Assembly: GCA_027489105.1 (NCBI GenBank)
Contig: JAIYAJ010000106.1
Location: 1-5,635 of the forward strand
Length of the DNA: 5,635 bases
Source: Zymomonas sp.
GTDB lineage: Bacteria > Pseudomonadota > Alphaproteobacteria > Sphingomonadales > Sphingomonadaceae
Direction of reading: 5' to 3'
Part shown: piece after piece, positions 1 through 5,635 of the stretch
Position numbering within the stretch: the first letter of the stretch is position 1
How the letters are laid out: each line of letters begins with the position of its first letter
Position numbers and translations under genes: made by a program
Notes under the pieces: generated by a model
What the model was told of the DNA's origin: nothing
The model's database searches: none
What the model saw: the letters and a program-made list of their open reading frames with translations, nothing else

Positions 1-130
1 CCTCGAGCACTGCATCGACGAGGTCGGGCGTGAATTCGGCATGGGCCGGCAGCGCGCCATATTCGTCCTTGCCGAACAGTTCGTGGATCAGGAAACGCAT
101 GTCGCGTAGCGGCGCGTCATAGACTTGCAT
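1..130 (-). CDS. Acyl-CoA dehydrogenase, N-terminal fragment (runs off the left edge)
   Basis: Only the first 43 codons are in the window; the gene continues past base 1. The visible protein begins MQVYDAPLRDMRFLIHELFG and goes on to a TPDLVDAVLE helix. This is the short helical leader (AcylCoA_DH_N type) found at the start of a large subfamily of about 600-residue bacterial acyl-CoA dehydrogenases, the class used for FadE-like activity. The family removes two hydrogens from an acyl-CoA to give trans-2-enoyl-CoA, using FAD, in the cytoplasm. The FAD-binding part and the catalytic glutamate lie outside the window, so activity cannot be judged. The start is supported by GAGGAG at 138-143, 7 bases upstream. 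It is the third gene of the minus-strand beta-oxidation operon, 159 bases after the hydratase/dehydrogenase gene, with an inverted repeat in between. Family identity rests on the leader and the context. Confidence 0.85.
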   Translation of the reverse strand, partial: MQVYDAPLRDMRFLIHELFGKDEYGALPAHAEFTPDLVDAVLE

Positions 131-148
131 CGTCTTGCTCCTCAGTGC

Positions 149-275
149 CTCCAATTCCTCCCCGGCACGGGAAGGGGGACCATGCGCAGCATGGTGAAGG
201 GGAAATCCCAATGTCGCGCATGCCCCTCCACCGCCTCCGGCGGCTTCCCTCCCCGTTCCGGGGAAGAATGAGGGA
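149..275. repeat. Compound inverted repeat (REP/MITE-like) between two beta-oxidation genes
   Basis: Two arms of about 54 bases (149-202 and 223-275) are imperfect inverted copies of each other around a 20-base centre (203-222). Each arm carries its own small hairpins. The left arm has CCCG-GCA-CGGG (161-171) and CCATGC-GCA-GCATGG (180-194). The right arm has CCGCC-TCC-GGCGG (231-243) and CCCCG-TTC-CGGGG (251-263). GGTGAAGGGG (193-202) faces CCCCTCCACC (223-232), with one mismatch that would be a G-U pair in minus-strand RNA. No T-tract follows any stem, so it is not a typical intrinsic terminator. No coding region is supported here. It looks like a dispersed palindromic element of the REP/BIME or MITE sort, but copy number cannot be seen from one window. 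Confidence 0.75.
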
Positions 276-289
276 GATGCGCATCCTTA

Positions 290-2611
290 TCAGTTCCGCA
301 GCGGTTTGCCGGTTTCGAGCATCGTCTCGACCCGTGCCATGGTGCGGGGATCGCGCACCCGCTTCATGAACGCGTCCTTCTCGAGCGCGAGCATCTGCTC
401 CTCGGTCACCACGTCGACGAGGTCCGCCTCGCCGCCGGTGAGCACCGTCGCCAGGGCGTCCGACACGACCATATCATAGTCGGTGGCCATGCCGCGCTTG
501 TGGAAGCCCTCGGCGGCCATGCCGAGTGCGACGCGCCCGCTGGGTCCGGGCAGGCGGAACTCGGGCGGCTTGGGTGGCTGATAGCCGTCGACCATCGCCA
601 GCGCGCGCGCCTTGGCGTCGGCGAGGAGACGATCGCGGTTCATCGTGATGCCGTCATCCTTGCGCAGGAACTGGAGCTCCTTCGCCTCGGCCGCCGACTT
701 GGCCACCGTCGCGGTCGAGATCGTCTCGAATGCCTTGGCGACGGCCGGCATCGGTCCCTTGGGCAACAGCCCAGACCGCTGCCAGCGGTCGATATACTCG
801 CCGCAGCCACCCCAGCCGGGGACGAGACCCACGCCGCATTCGACCAGGCCGATATAGCTTTCGGCATGGGCCTGGATCGCGTCGGAATGGAGCAATATCT
901 CGCAGCCGCCGCCAAGCGCGAGGCCCGCCGGCGCCGACACCACCGGGAAGGGCGCATATTTCAGCGCCTTATAGGCCTGCTGCCCGCCGCTCACCAGTTT
1001 CTCGATCTCGCCCCAGGCGGCGATATTCACCGCGAAGAGGGCGAGGCCGAGATTGGCACCGGCGGAGAAATTGCCGCCCTCATTATAGACGACCAGCGCC
1101 TTCATGCCCTTGGCGACATGCTCGACCGCCTGGCCCAGCAGCTTGAGCGTCTCGCCGTCGAGCGCGTTCATCTTCGAGGTGAATTCGAAGCAGGCAACGC
1201 CGTCACCGATATCCCAGACCGCCGCCGAACCGTTCTTCAGGATCGGCTTGCTCGCGAGTTTCACGTCCTCGAGGAGCAGGACGCCGTCCGGCCGAATGAC
1301 GTCATGATAGTCGCCGTCGGTTCCGAGATATTGGCGCTTGCCACCCTCGACCCGATAGAAGCTGCGATCGCCCACAGTAGCGAGGATCGCCGGCACCGGC
1401 TTGCCTTCTTCCGCGAGCCGCTTGGCGAAAGCCGCCGCGCCCAGCTGGTCGATCAGCTCGAACGGCCCGAACTTCCAGTTATAGCCGAGCTTCATCGCAT
1501 CATCGATCGCGACGATGTCGTCCGCAATCTCCCCGACGAGGCTGGCGGCATAGCTCAGCACCTGGCTCAGCACCGTCCAGGCGAAGGCGCCGGTCTTGCC
1601 CGGCATCGCCACCAGTTGGGGAAGCTTGGCGCGCGGGACCTCGGCCTTGATCGCCGGACGATAGTCGCCGGTCGCGAGATCGATCGCCTCCTTGCGCTTC
1701 CCGACCTCGCGGTTGAGGCGATAGAAGCCACCCTTGCCCTTGCGACCGGTATAGCCCTCCGCGATCATCTTCTCGACCAGCGTGAGCGGCCGGACGGTCG
1801 CCAGATAGGGATCGCCCTCGGGCAGCGTCGAGGTGAAGCTCTTGAGCAGCAACGGCATCAGGTCGATGCCGACCAGATCGAGCAGCCCGAAAATGCCCGT
1901 CTTCGGCACGCCCATCGGACGGCCGCCGATCGCATCGGCTTCCTCAATCGTCAGGCCGAGATCGACGGTCGCATTATAGGCGACCTGCAGCCAGTAGCTG
2001 CCGATACGGTTGGCTATGAAGCCGGGCCGGTCGTGCGCGGGCACGACCCGCTTGCCCAGCGCGCGGTCGATGAAGTCGCTGACCCGCGCCGCCGTCGCTT
2101 CCTGCGTGCGCGGACCGGTCACCACCTCGACCAGCCGCATATAGCGCGGCGGATTGAAGAAATGGGTAATCAGGAAGTCCGCCGCGAAGGCGTCCGAACG
2201 ACCGTCGATCAGCTTTTCCAGCGGGATGGTCGAGGTATTGGACGACACCGCCGTACCGGGCTTCCGCACCTCTTCGAGCTTCGCGTAGAGCGCCTGCTTG
2301 AGGTCGAGCCGCTCGATGATCGCTTCGATCACCCAGTCGCATTCGGCGACCCTGGCGAGGTCGTCCTCGATATTGCCGGTCTCGACCAGCTTCGCGGCCG
2401 CCTTCGACATGAAGGGTGCGGGATCGGTCTTGAGCATGCGCGCGACTGCACCCTCTGCAATCGCGTTCCGGTTGTCCCCGTCCTTCGGCAGGATGTCGAG
2501 AAGCAGCACGGGCACGCCGGCATTGGCGACCTGCGCTGCGATGCCGGCGCCCATGGTGCCGGCGCCGATCACGCAGACCTTGCGGATCGGATCCTTGCTG
2601 TCCGCGCCCAT
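290..2611 (-). CDS. Multifunctional 3-hydroxyacyl-CoA dehydrogenase / enoyl-CoA hydratase (FadN-type)
   Basis: A 773-residue cytoplasmic enzyme for the two middle steps of beta-oxidation: hydration of trans-2-enoyl-CoA and NAD-dependent oxidation of L-3-hydroxyacyl-CoA. The dehydrogenase is N-terminal: Rossmann motif GAGTMG (16-21), SSNTST (123-128), catalytic His150 in THFFNPP with Glu162, and Asn201 in GFIANRI. The first C-terminal dehydrogenase domain covers about 195-298, and a second such segment about 340-395. The crotonase half is about 465-650. It has NFSAGANL (514-521) and ALGGGCE (565-571) for the oxyanion hole, and both catalytic glutamates, Glu571 and Glu591, at the usual 20-residue spacing. 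The order is the reverse of E. coli FadB/FadJ and like Bacillus FadN, which has about the same length. I chose the ATG at 2609-2611, not the upstream one at 2660-2662, because it directly precedes the NAD-binding strand, has GGAAG (2622-2626) about 10 bases upstream, and lies 2 bases after the thiolase stop, suggesting translational coupling. Confidence 0.95.
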   Translation of the reverse strand: MGADSKDPIRKVCVIGAGTMGAGIAAQVANAGVPVLLLDILPKDGDNRNAIAEGAVARMLKTDPAPFMSKAAAKLVETGNIEDDLARVAECDWVIEAIIERLDLKQALYAKLEEVRKPGTAVSSNTSTIPLEKLIDGRSDAFAADFLITHFFNPPRYMRLVEVVTGPRTQEATAARVSDFIDRALGKRVVPAHDRPGFIANRIGSYWLQVAYNATVDLGLTIEEADAIGGRPMGVPKTGIFGLLDLVGIDLMPLLLKSFTSTLPEGDPYLATVRPLTLVEKMIAEGYTGRKGKGGFYRLNREVGKRKEAIDLATGDYRPAIKAEVPRAKLPQLVAMPGKTGAFAWTVLSQVLSYAASLVGEIADDIVAIDDAMKLGYNWKFGPFELIDQLGAAAFAKRLAEEGKPVPAILATVGDRSFYRVEGGKRQYLGTDGDYHDVIRPDGVLLLEDVKLASKPILKNGSAAVWDIGDGVACFEFTSKMNALDGETLKLLGQAVEHVAKGMKALVVYNEGGNFSAGANLGLALFAVNIAAWGEIEKLVSGGQQAYKALKYAPFPVVSAPAGLALGGGCEILLHSDAIQAHAESYIGLVECGVGLVPGWGGCGEYIDRWQRSGLLPKGPMPAVAKAFETISTATVAKSAAEAKELQFLRKDDGITMNRDRLLADAKARALAMVDGYQPPKPPEFRLPGPSGRVALGMAAEGFHKRGMATDYDMVVSDALATVLTGGEADLVDVVTEEQMLALEKDAFMKRVRDPRTMARVETMLETGKPLRN

Positions 2612-2613
2612 GG

Positions 2614-3750
2614 TCAGATCGCTTCCAGCACGGTGGCGATTCCCTGGCCGCCGCCGATGCACTGGGTCGCAAGCGCATATTTGCCGCCCTCGCGCTTGAG
2701 CAGCGCCGCCGCCTTGCCGACGATGCGCGCGCCGGTCGCTCCGAGCGGGTGGCCGAGCGCGATCGCGCCACCATCGATGTTGACCGCCTCCGGCTTCACC
2801 CCAAGTTCATTGCTGCAGGCGAGCGCCTGGCTGGCAAAGGCCTCGTTGAGCTCGACGACATCCATGTCGGCCGCCGTCAGCGCGGCGCGCTCGAGCGCCT
2901 TGCGCGACGCCGAGACGGGGCCGATGCCCATGATCTCGGGCTCGCAACCCGACACGGCGACGCTCTTGATGCGGGCGAGGATGGTAAGGCCGTTGGCACG
3001 GGCATAGTCTTCGCTGGTGACGAGCACGGCGGACGCACCGTCGGTCAATGGCGAGGAAGTGCCGGCGGTGACCGAGCCATTGGCGTCGAAAGCCGGCTTG
3101 AGGCCCGCCAGAGCCTCGGCGGTGGTTTCCGGACGGATAGTGCCGTCGGTGTCGACGACGCCCTTCTTCGTCTTGATCGGGACAATCTCGTCGCTCAGGC
3201 GACCGGCCTCACGGGCGGCGGCGGCCTTCTTCTGACTCTGGACCGCGAACGCCTCCTGCGCCTGACGCGAGACCTGATATTGGGTCGCGACATTTTCGGC
3301 GGTCTCGCCCATCGAGATATAGGCGCCGGGTCGCTTCTTCGCGAGCTCGGGGCTGGGCAGCGGGTTGTAGCCCATCATCGGCACGCGGCTCATGCTCTCG
3401 ACGCCCGCGCAGACGAAGACGTCGCCCGCGCCGATCGCGATCTGGCCTGCAGCAATGTGGATCGAGCTCATCGACGAGCCGCAGAAGCGATTGACCGTCA
3501 TTCCGCCGACCTTGAGCGGGAGATCCGCCAGCAGGCCTATCAGCCGCGCGACGTTGAGCCCCTGTTCCGCTTCGGGGAAGGCGCAGCCCAGCACGATGTC
3601 CTCGATGTCCTCGGGCTTCACACCGGTCTTCGCGATGAGGCCGCGAATCACCTGGGCGGCGAGATCGTCGGGGCGGACGCGGGCAAGATCGCCCTTGTTG
3701 GCAAGGTGGAAAGGCGAGCGCGCATAGCCCGCGATGACGGCAGTCGGCAT
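2614..3750 (-). CDS. fadA: Acetyl-CoA acyltransferase (3-ketoacyl-CoA thiolase, FadA-type)
   Basis: A 378-residue thiolase of normal family length. It performs the last step of beta-oxidation, cleaving 3-ketoacyl-CoA with CoA to give acetyl-CoA and a shortened acyl-CoA in the cytoplasm. All family signatures are intact: nucleophile Cys90 in NRFCGSSMSS, NEAF at 302-305, His334 in GGAIALGHPLGATGAR, and the second catalytic Cys364 in QCIGGGQG. The stretch VSGCEPEIMGIGPV (266-279) and TSSPLTDGAS (231-240) resemble the degradative FadA class more than biosynthetic PhaA-type acetoacetyl-CoA thiolases, though sequence alone does not settle chain-length preference. The ATG at 3748-3750 has GGAG (3759-3762) 8 bases upstream. 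It is the first gene of the minus-strand operon and is followed after 2 bases by the hydratase/dehydrogenase. The two products probably act together, as FadA and FadB do in the known trifunctional complex; a physical complex here is inferred. Confidence 0.95.
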   Translation of the reverse strand: MPTAVIAGYARSPFHLANKGDLARVRPDDLAAQVIRGLIAKTGVKPEDIEDIVLGCAFPEAEQGLNVARLIGLLADLPLKVGGMTVNRFCGSSMSSIHIAAGQIAIGAGDVFVCAGVESMSRVPMMGYNPLPSPELAKKRPGAYISMGETAENVATQYQVSRQAQEAFAVQSQKKAAAAREAGRLSDEIVPIKTKKGVVDTDGTIRPETTAEALAGLKPAFDANGSVTAGTSSPLTDGASAVLVTSEDYARANGLTILARIKSVAVSGCEPEIMGIGPVSASRKALERAALTAADMDVVELNEAFASQALACSNELGVKPEAVNIDGGAIALGHPLGATGARIVGKAAALLKREGGKYALATQCIGGGQGIATVLEAI

Positions 3751-3805
3751 GGAACCATCTCCCTAGGCGCGGCATTTTTACAACAGCCGCGGACGATTTC
3801 TCTTA

Positions 3806-3833
3806 AAGGTATGAAGTCTCCCCTATACGTCAA
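3806..3833 (-). promoter_or_regulatory. Candidate sigma-70-type promoter of the beta-oxidation operon
   Basis: On the minus strand TTGACG (3828-3833) matches the -35 consensus at five of six bases. It is followed after a 16-base spacer by TACCTT (3806-3811), a weaker -10 box. Transcription would begin near 3799, giving a leader of roughly 50 bases before the thiolase start at 3750. It is the best promoter-like pair in the divergent region for the leftward genes. It was read by eye and has no experimental support. Confidence 0.5.
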
Positions 3834-3840
3834 TCCTTTT

Positions 3841-3868
3841 TTGTGCAATCCATGCTGCACCATAGGGA
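3841..3868 (+). promoter_or_regulatory. Weak candidate promoter for the DUF2147-fadL pair
   Basis: On the plus strand TTGTGC (3841-3846) and TAGGGA (3863-3868) are 16 bases apart and lie 45 bases upstream of the first rightward start codon. The -10 match is poor, so this is only the best available guess. It overlaps the GTGCA/TGCAC dyad, which would place any bound regulator on this promoter. Confidence 0.2.
3843..3860. promoter_or_regulatory. Dyad GTGCA-N8-TGCAC, possible operator
   Basis: A perfect 5-base inverted repeat with an 8-base centre (18 bases in all) lies 9 bases upstream of the -35 box of the leftward promoter candidate and inside the weak rightward one. Its size and place between two divergent fatty-acid gene sets fit a dimeric repressor site, for example a TetR- or GntR-family fatty-acid regulator. 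No regulator gene is in the window and I recognise no named consensus. Five-base arms can also occur by chance. Confidence 0.3.
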
Positions 3869-3894
3869 ACGACCTGATCGCAGCATCGGGCGTC

Positions 3895-3900
3895 AGGAGG
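3895..3900 (+). promoter_or_regulatory. Ribosome binding site AGGAGG with unusually long spacing
   Basis: AGGAGG is a perfect Shine-Dalgarno core, but 13 bases separate it from the ATG at 3914, which is long. An ATG at 3901 touches the motif directly, too close for initiation, and lies in another frame. In the DUF2147 frame a TGA at 3902-3904 excludes any earlier start, and no ATG, GTG or TTG lies between it and 3914. So 3914 is the first possible start. Confidence 0.6.
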
Positions 3901-3913
3901 ATGACGAAAGCGC

Positions 3914-4318
3914 ATGAGCATCACCTTAATGGCACTGGCGGCCGCAGCCGTCGGCAACCCCGACGTCGTGGTCGGCCGCTGGCGGACAGAAACCCGCGGC
4001 GGCATCATCGAGATCGCCCGTTGCGGCCCCTCGATCTGCGGCAAGATCGTCACGTCTGACGGTCTCGCGACCAATCCGAATCTGATGGACGTCAACAACA
4101 AGGATCCGAAGCTCCGCAATCGCCCGATCAAAGGGATGCAGATGCTGAGCGGCTTTTCCTACAAGGACGGTCTCTGGGACGGCGGCACCATCTACAATGG
4201 TGAAGACGGCAAGACCTATTCCGCCCGCATCACCCCCATCGACGCCAACACCCTGAAGCTCCGGGGCTGCATCTTCGTGCCGCTCTGCAAGAACCAGACC
4301 TGGACCCGCGTGCGCTGA
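3914..4318 (+). CDS. Small secreted DUF2147-family protein
   Basis: A 134-residue protein of unknown function matching the DUF2147 pattern: G-W-x-T-E near the start (21-26), IIEIARCG and ICGKIV (31-46), D-x-x-NNKDPKLRNRPIKG (59-74), GFSYKDGLWDGGTIYN (80-95), DGKTYSARI (98-106) and a closing QTWTRVR. Residues 4-13 are hydrophobic and small, suggesting a signal peptide cut near residue 14, although the usual positive charge after Met1 is missing, so the export call is moderate. Four cysteines (37, 42, 119, 125) could form two disulfides, in keeping with the periplasm. The family is thought to form a small beta-barrel-like fold, but no reaction is established. It begins 163 bases from the divergent thiolase gene and ends 35 bases before the fadL-type gene, with no terminator between them, so the two are probably co-transcribed. 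Confidence 0.88.
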   Translation: MSITLMALAAAAVGNPDVVVGRWRTETRGGIIEIARCGPSICGKIVTSDGLATNPNLMDVNNKDPKLRNRPIKGMQMLSGFSYKDGLWDGGTIYNGEDGKTYSARITPIDANTLKLRGCIFVPLCKNQTWTRVR

Positions 4319-4353
4319 TCCGCGCGCCTGTATCGTTTAGAGAGGAAGTTTTC

Positions 4354-5635
4354 ATGTCCCACAGCATCATCCGCCGCGCAGCCCTGGCAGGCGCATCGAC
4401 CGCCGCCGCGCTGTTCGCAGCGGGTACCGCCAACGCCGCCGCCTTCTACCTCCAGGAGCAGTCGGTCGTCGCGGCCGGCCGCGCCTTCTCCGGCGAAGCC
4501 GCCGACCAGGGCGCGCAGAATCTCTGGTGGAATCCGGCCGCGATCGCCGGCAACGAAAAGAACACGCTCTATGGCGGCTTCAGCGCCATCCTGCCCAAGG
4601 GCGATGTGCGCAATAACAGTTCGGTAATCATCCGCCCGGGTCAGGCACCGGCCGGCATCACCGGAAATCAGGTGTCCAAGGACCCGCTCAACAAGGGTTT
4701 CCTGCCCTCGGGCGCGATCGGCTACAAGCTGAACGACAAATGGTCCGTCGGCGTTGCGCTGACCGCGCCGTACAGCTTCGCGACCAATTACGAGAATACG
4801 AGCTGGGCGCGTTATACGGCCGACAAGACCAAGCTGACGACGATCGATATTCAGCCGACGATCGCCTATGCGCCCTCGCCGATCATCGGCATCGGCGTTG
4901 GCTTGAACGTCGAATATAGCAAGGCGTCGCTGTCGAACTTCCTGCCCAACCTTTCCCCGGCCCTGCCCGACGGCCACCAGACTCTGCGCGGCGACGGCTG
5001 GGATCTCGGCTGGTCGGCCGGCGTACAGCTGCACCCCAGCCCGCTGATCGACCTCGGCTTCTCCTACAAGTCCTCGGTCAAGCATAAGCTGAAGGGCAGC
5101 ATCACCACCGCCGGTCTGCTCGGCCCGCTCGCCGGACAGAATGGCCGGATCGAAGGCATCTCCGCCACGTTCCGCACTCCCTGGCAGGCGATTGCCAGCG
5201 CGCGCGTCCATGTCAGCGATGCGTTGACGCTCAACGGCCAGGTCGTCCGCGCGGGCTGGAACAAGTTCGACGCGATCGATCTGGGTGCGCCGGTCAATGC
5301 CGCGCTCGACCAGAATTACAAGAACAGCTGGAGCGTCGCGGGCGGCGTCGATTACGTCGTCAACCCGAAGTGGACGGTGCGTGGCGGCGTGCAGTGGGAC
5401 CAGACCCCGACGCAGAACGGATCGCGTGACGCGCGCGTGCCGGATGCCAGCCGCATCAACTTCGCGGCCGGCACCTCCTATGCGATCAGCGACTCGATCA
5501 CGCTCGACGCGGCGGCCAACTATGTCGACTTCAAGAACTCGTCGATCGATCGGCCCGGTGGCTTCTATGTCGGCACTGCCGCACAGACGATCATCCGCCC
5601 GAACGGAAGCCTGACCGGTGCCAAGGCGATCATCC
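4354..5635 (+). CDS. fadL: FadL-type outer-membrane long-chain fatty acid transporter (runs off the right edge)
   Basis: The first 427 residues are present with no stop; full FadL/OmpP1/TodX proteins are commonly around 420-480 residues, so little is probably missing. Residues 1-28 form a clear signal peptide: RR at 7-8, an alanine-rich core, and a T-A-N-A cleavage region. The mature start FYLQEQSVVAAGRAFSGEAA aligns with the N-terminal hatch of E. coli FadL, and WNPAA at 59-63 holds the family's NPA motif at the expected distance. The rest shows alternating amphipathic strands typical of a 14-stranded barrel, e.g. GAIGYKLNDKWSVGVALTAP (120-139) and SITLDAAANYVDF (381-393). The family passes hydrophobic substrates, mainly long-chain fatty acids and in some members aromatics, across the outer membrane by lateral diffusion. 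The divergent beta-oxidation genes favour fatty acids. AGAGGA (4341-4346) is 7 bases before the ATG. Confidence 0.93.
   Translation, partial: MSHSIIRRAALAGASTAAALFAAGTANAAAFYLQEQSVVAAGRAFSGEAADQGAQNLWWNPAAIAGNEKNTLYGGFSAILPKGDVRNNSSVIIRPGQAPAGITGNQVSKDPLNKGFLPSGAIGYKLNDKWSVGVALTAPYSFATNYENTSWARYTADKTKLTTIDIQPTIAYAPSPIIGIGVGLNVEYSKASLSNFLPNLSPALPDGHQTLRGDGWDLGWSAGVQLHPSPLIDLGFSYKSSVKHKLKGSITTAGLLGPLAGQNGRIEGISATFRTPWQAIASARVHVSDALTLNGQVVRAGWNKFDAIDLGAPVNAALDQNYKNSWSVAGGVDYVVNPKWTVRGGVQWDQTPTQNGSRDARVPDASRINFAAGTSYAISDSITLDAAANYVDFKNSSIDRPGGFYVGTAAQTIIRPNGSLTGAKAII

Noticed and set aside
131..289. Intrinsic terminator in the gap before the acyl-CoA dehydrogenase
   Set aside because: There are several stems but none is followed by a T-tract in the direction of transcription, and the next gene has its own good ribosome binding site in the same direction.
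145..369. Small plus-strand open frame over the intergenic repeat
   Set aside because: Its codons come from the inverted repeat and the antisense 3' end of the hydratase/dehydrogenase gene, and it has no convincing ribosome binding site.
2612..2662. 17-residue N-terminal extension of the hydratase/dehydrogenase
   Set aside because: It would overlap the thiolase C-terminus, and its Arg- and His-rich residues fit no part of the family. The start at 2611 directly precedes the NAD-binding fold.
500..3007. Very long plus-strand open frame (835 codons) opposite the hydratase/dehydrogenase and thiolase
   Set aside because: It is antisense to two genes with intact catalytic motifs. The product is rich in Arg, His, Asp and Ala with no recognisable domain. 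High GC at third codon positions keeps stops rare in the opposite frame.
3837..3842. Run of six T that might belong to an intrinsic terminator
   Set aside because: No stable stem lies just before it on the plus strand, and there is no gene upstream on that strand to terminate.
2749..4059. Plus-strand open frame of 436 codons opposite the thiolase and running into the DUF2147 gene
   Set aside because: It covers the thiolase on the wrong strand, crosses the divergent promoter region, and overlaps the DUF2147 gene in another frame. Its product has no family signature.
4216..5211. Minus-strand open frame of 331 codons opposite fadL
   Set aside because: It is the antisense shadow of a clear FadL-type gene and begins and ends without regard to any gene boundary.

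Overview
The window is high-GC bacterial DNA with proteobacterial-type genes. It reads as a chromosomal fatty-acid uptake and beta-oxidation locus, most likely from an alphaproteobacterium of the Sphingomonadales. That placement is an inference from the FadL-type porin, the DUF2147 protein, the multifunctional enzyme with its dehydrogenase half first, and the style of the intergenic repeat. No rRNA, marker gene or database search backs it.

Layout. The left two thirds is a minus-strand operon, read from right to left: a FadA-type thiolase (2614-3750), then a two-domain 3-hydroxyacyl-CoA dehydrogenase/enoyl-CoA hydratase (290-2611) only 2 bases downstream, then a 159-base gap, then the first 43 codons of an acyl-CoA dehydrogenase (130 to beyond base 1). 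The gap is mostly filled by a 127-base compound inverted repeat (149-275). Bases 3751-3913 are a divergent promoter region. It has a good minus-strand promoter candidate (TTGACG, 16 bases, TACCTT) and a short dyad, GTGCA-N8-TGCAC. On the plus strand a small secreted DUF2147-family protein (3914-4318) is followed 35 bases later by a FadL-type outer-membrane fatty-acid transporter (4354 to beyond 5635).

How it works together. FadL would bring long-chain fatty acids across the outer membrane. After activation by an acyl-CoA synthetase not present here, the acyl-CoA dehydrogenase makes the enoyl-CoA. The two-domain enzyme then hydrates and oxidises it, and the thiolase cleaves off acetyl-CoA. All catalytic residues I could check in the thiolase and the multifunctional enzyme are present. 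The gene set resembles the Bacillus fadN-fadA-fadE operon in content, with fadA first here.

Nothing in the window looks like a wholly new system. The points most worth a second look are the DUF2147 gene placed directly before fadL, the compound inverted repeat inside the operon, and the dyad beside the operon promoter. Several very long open frames opposite these genes are antisense shadows caused by high GC.
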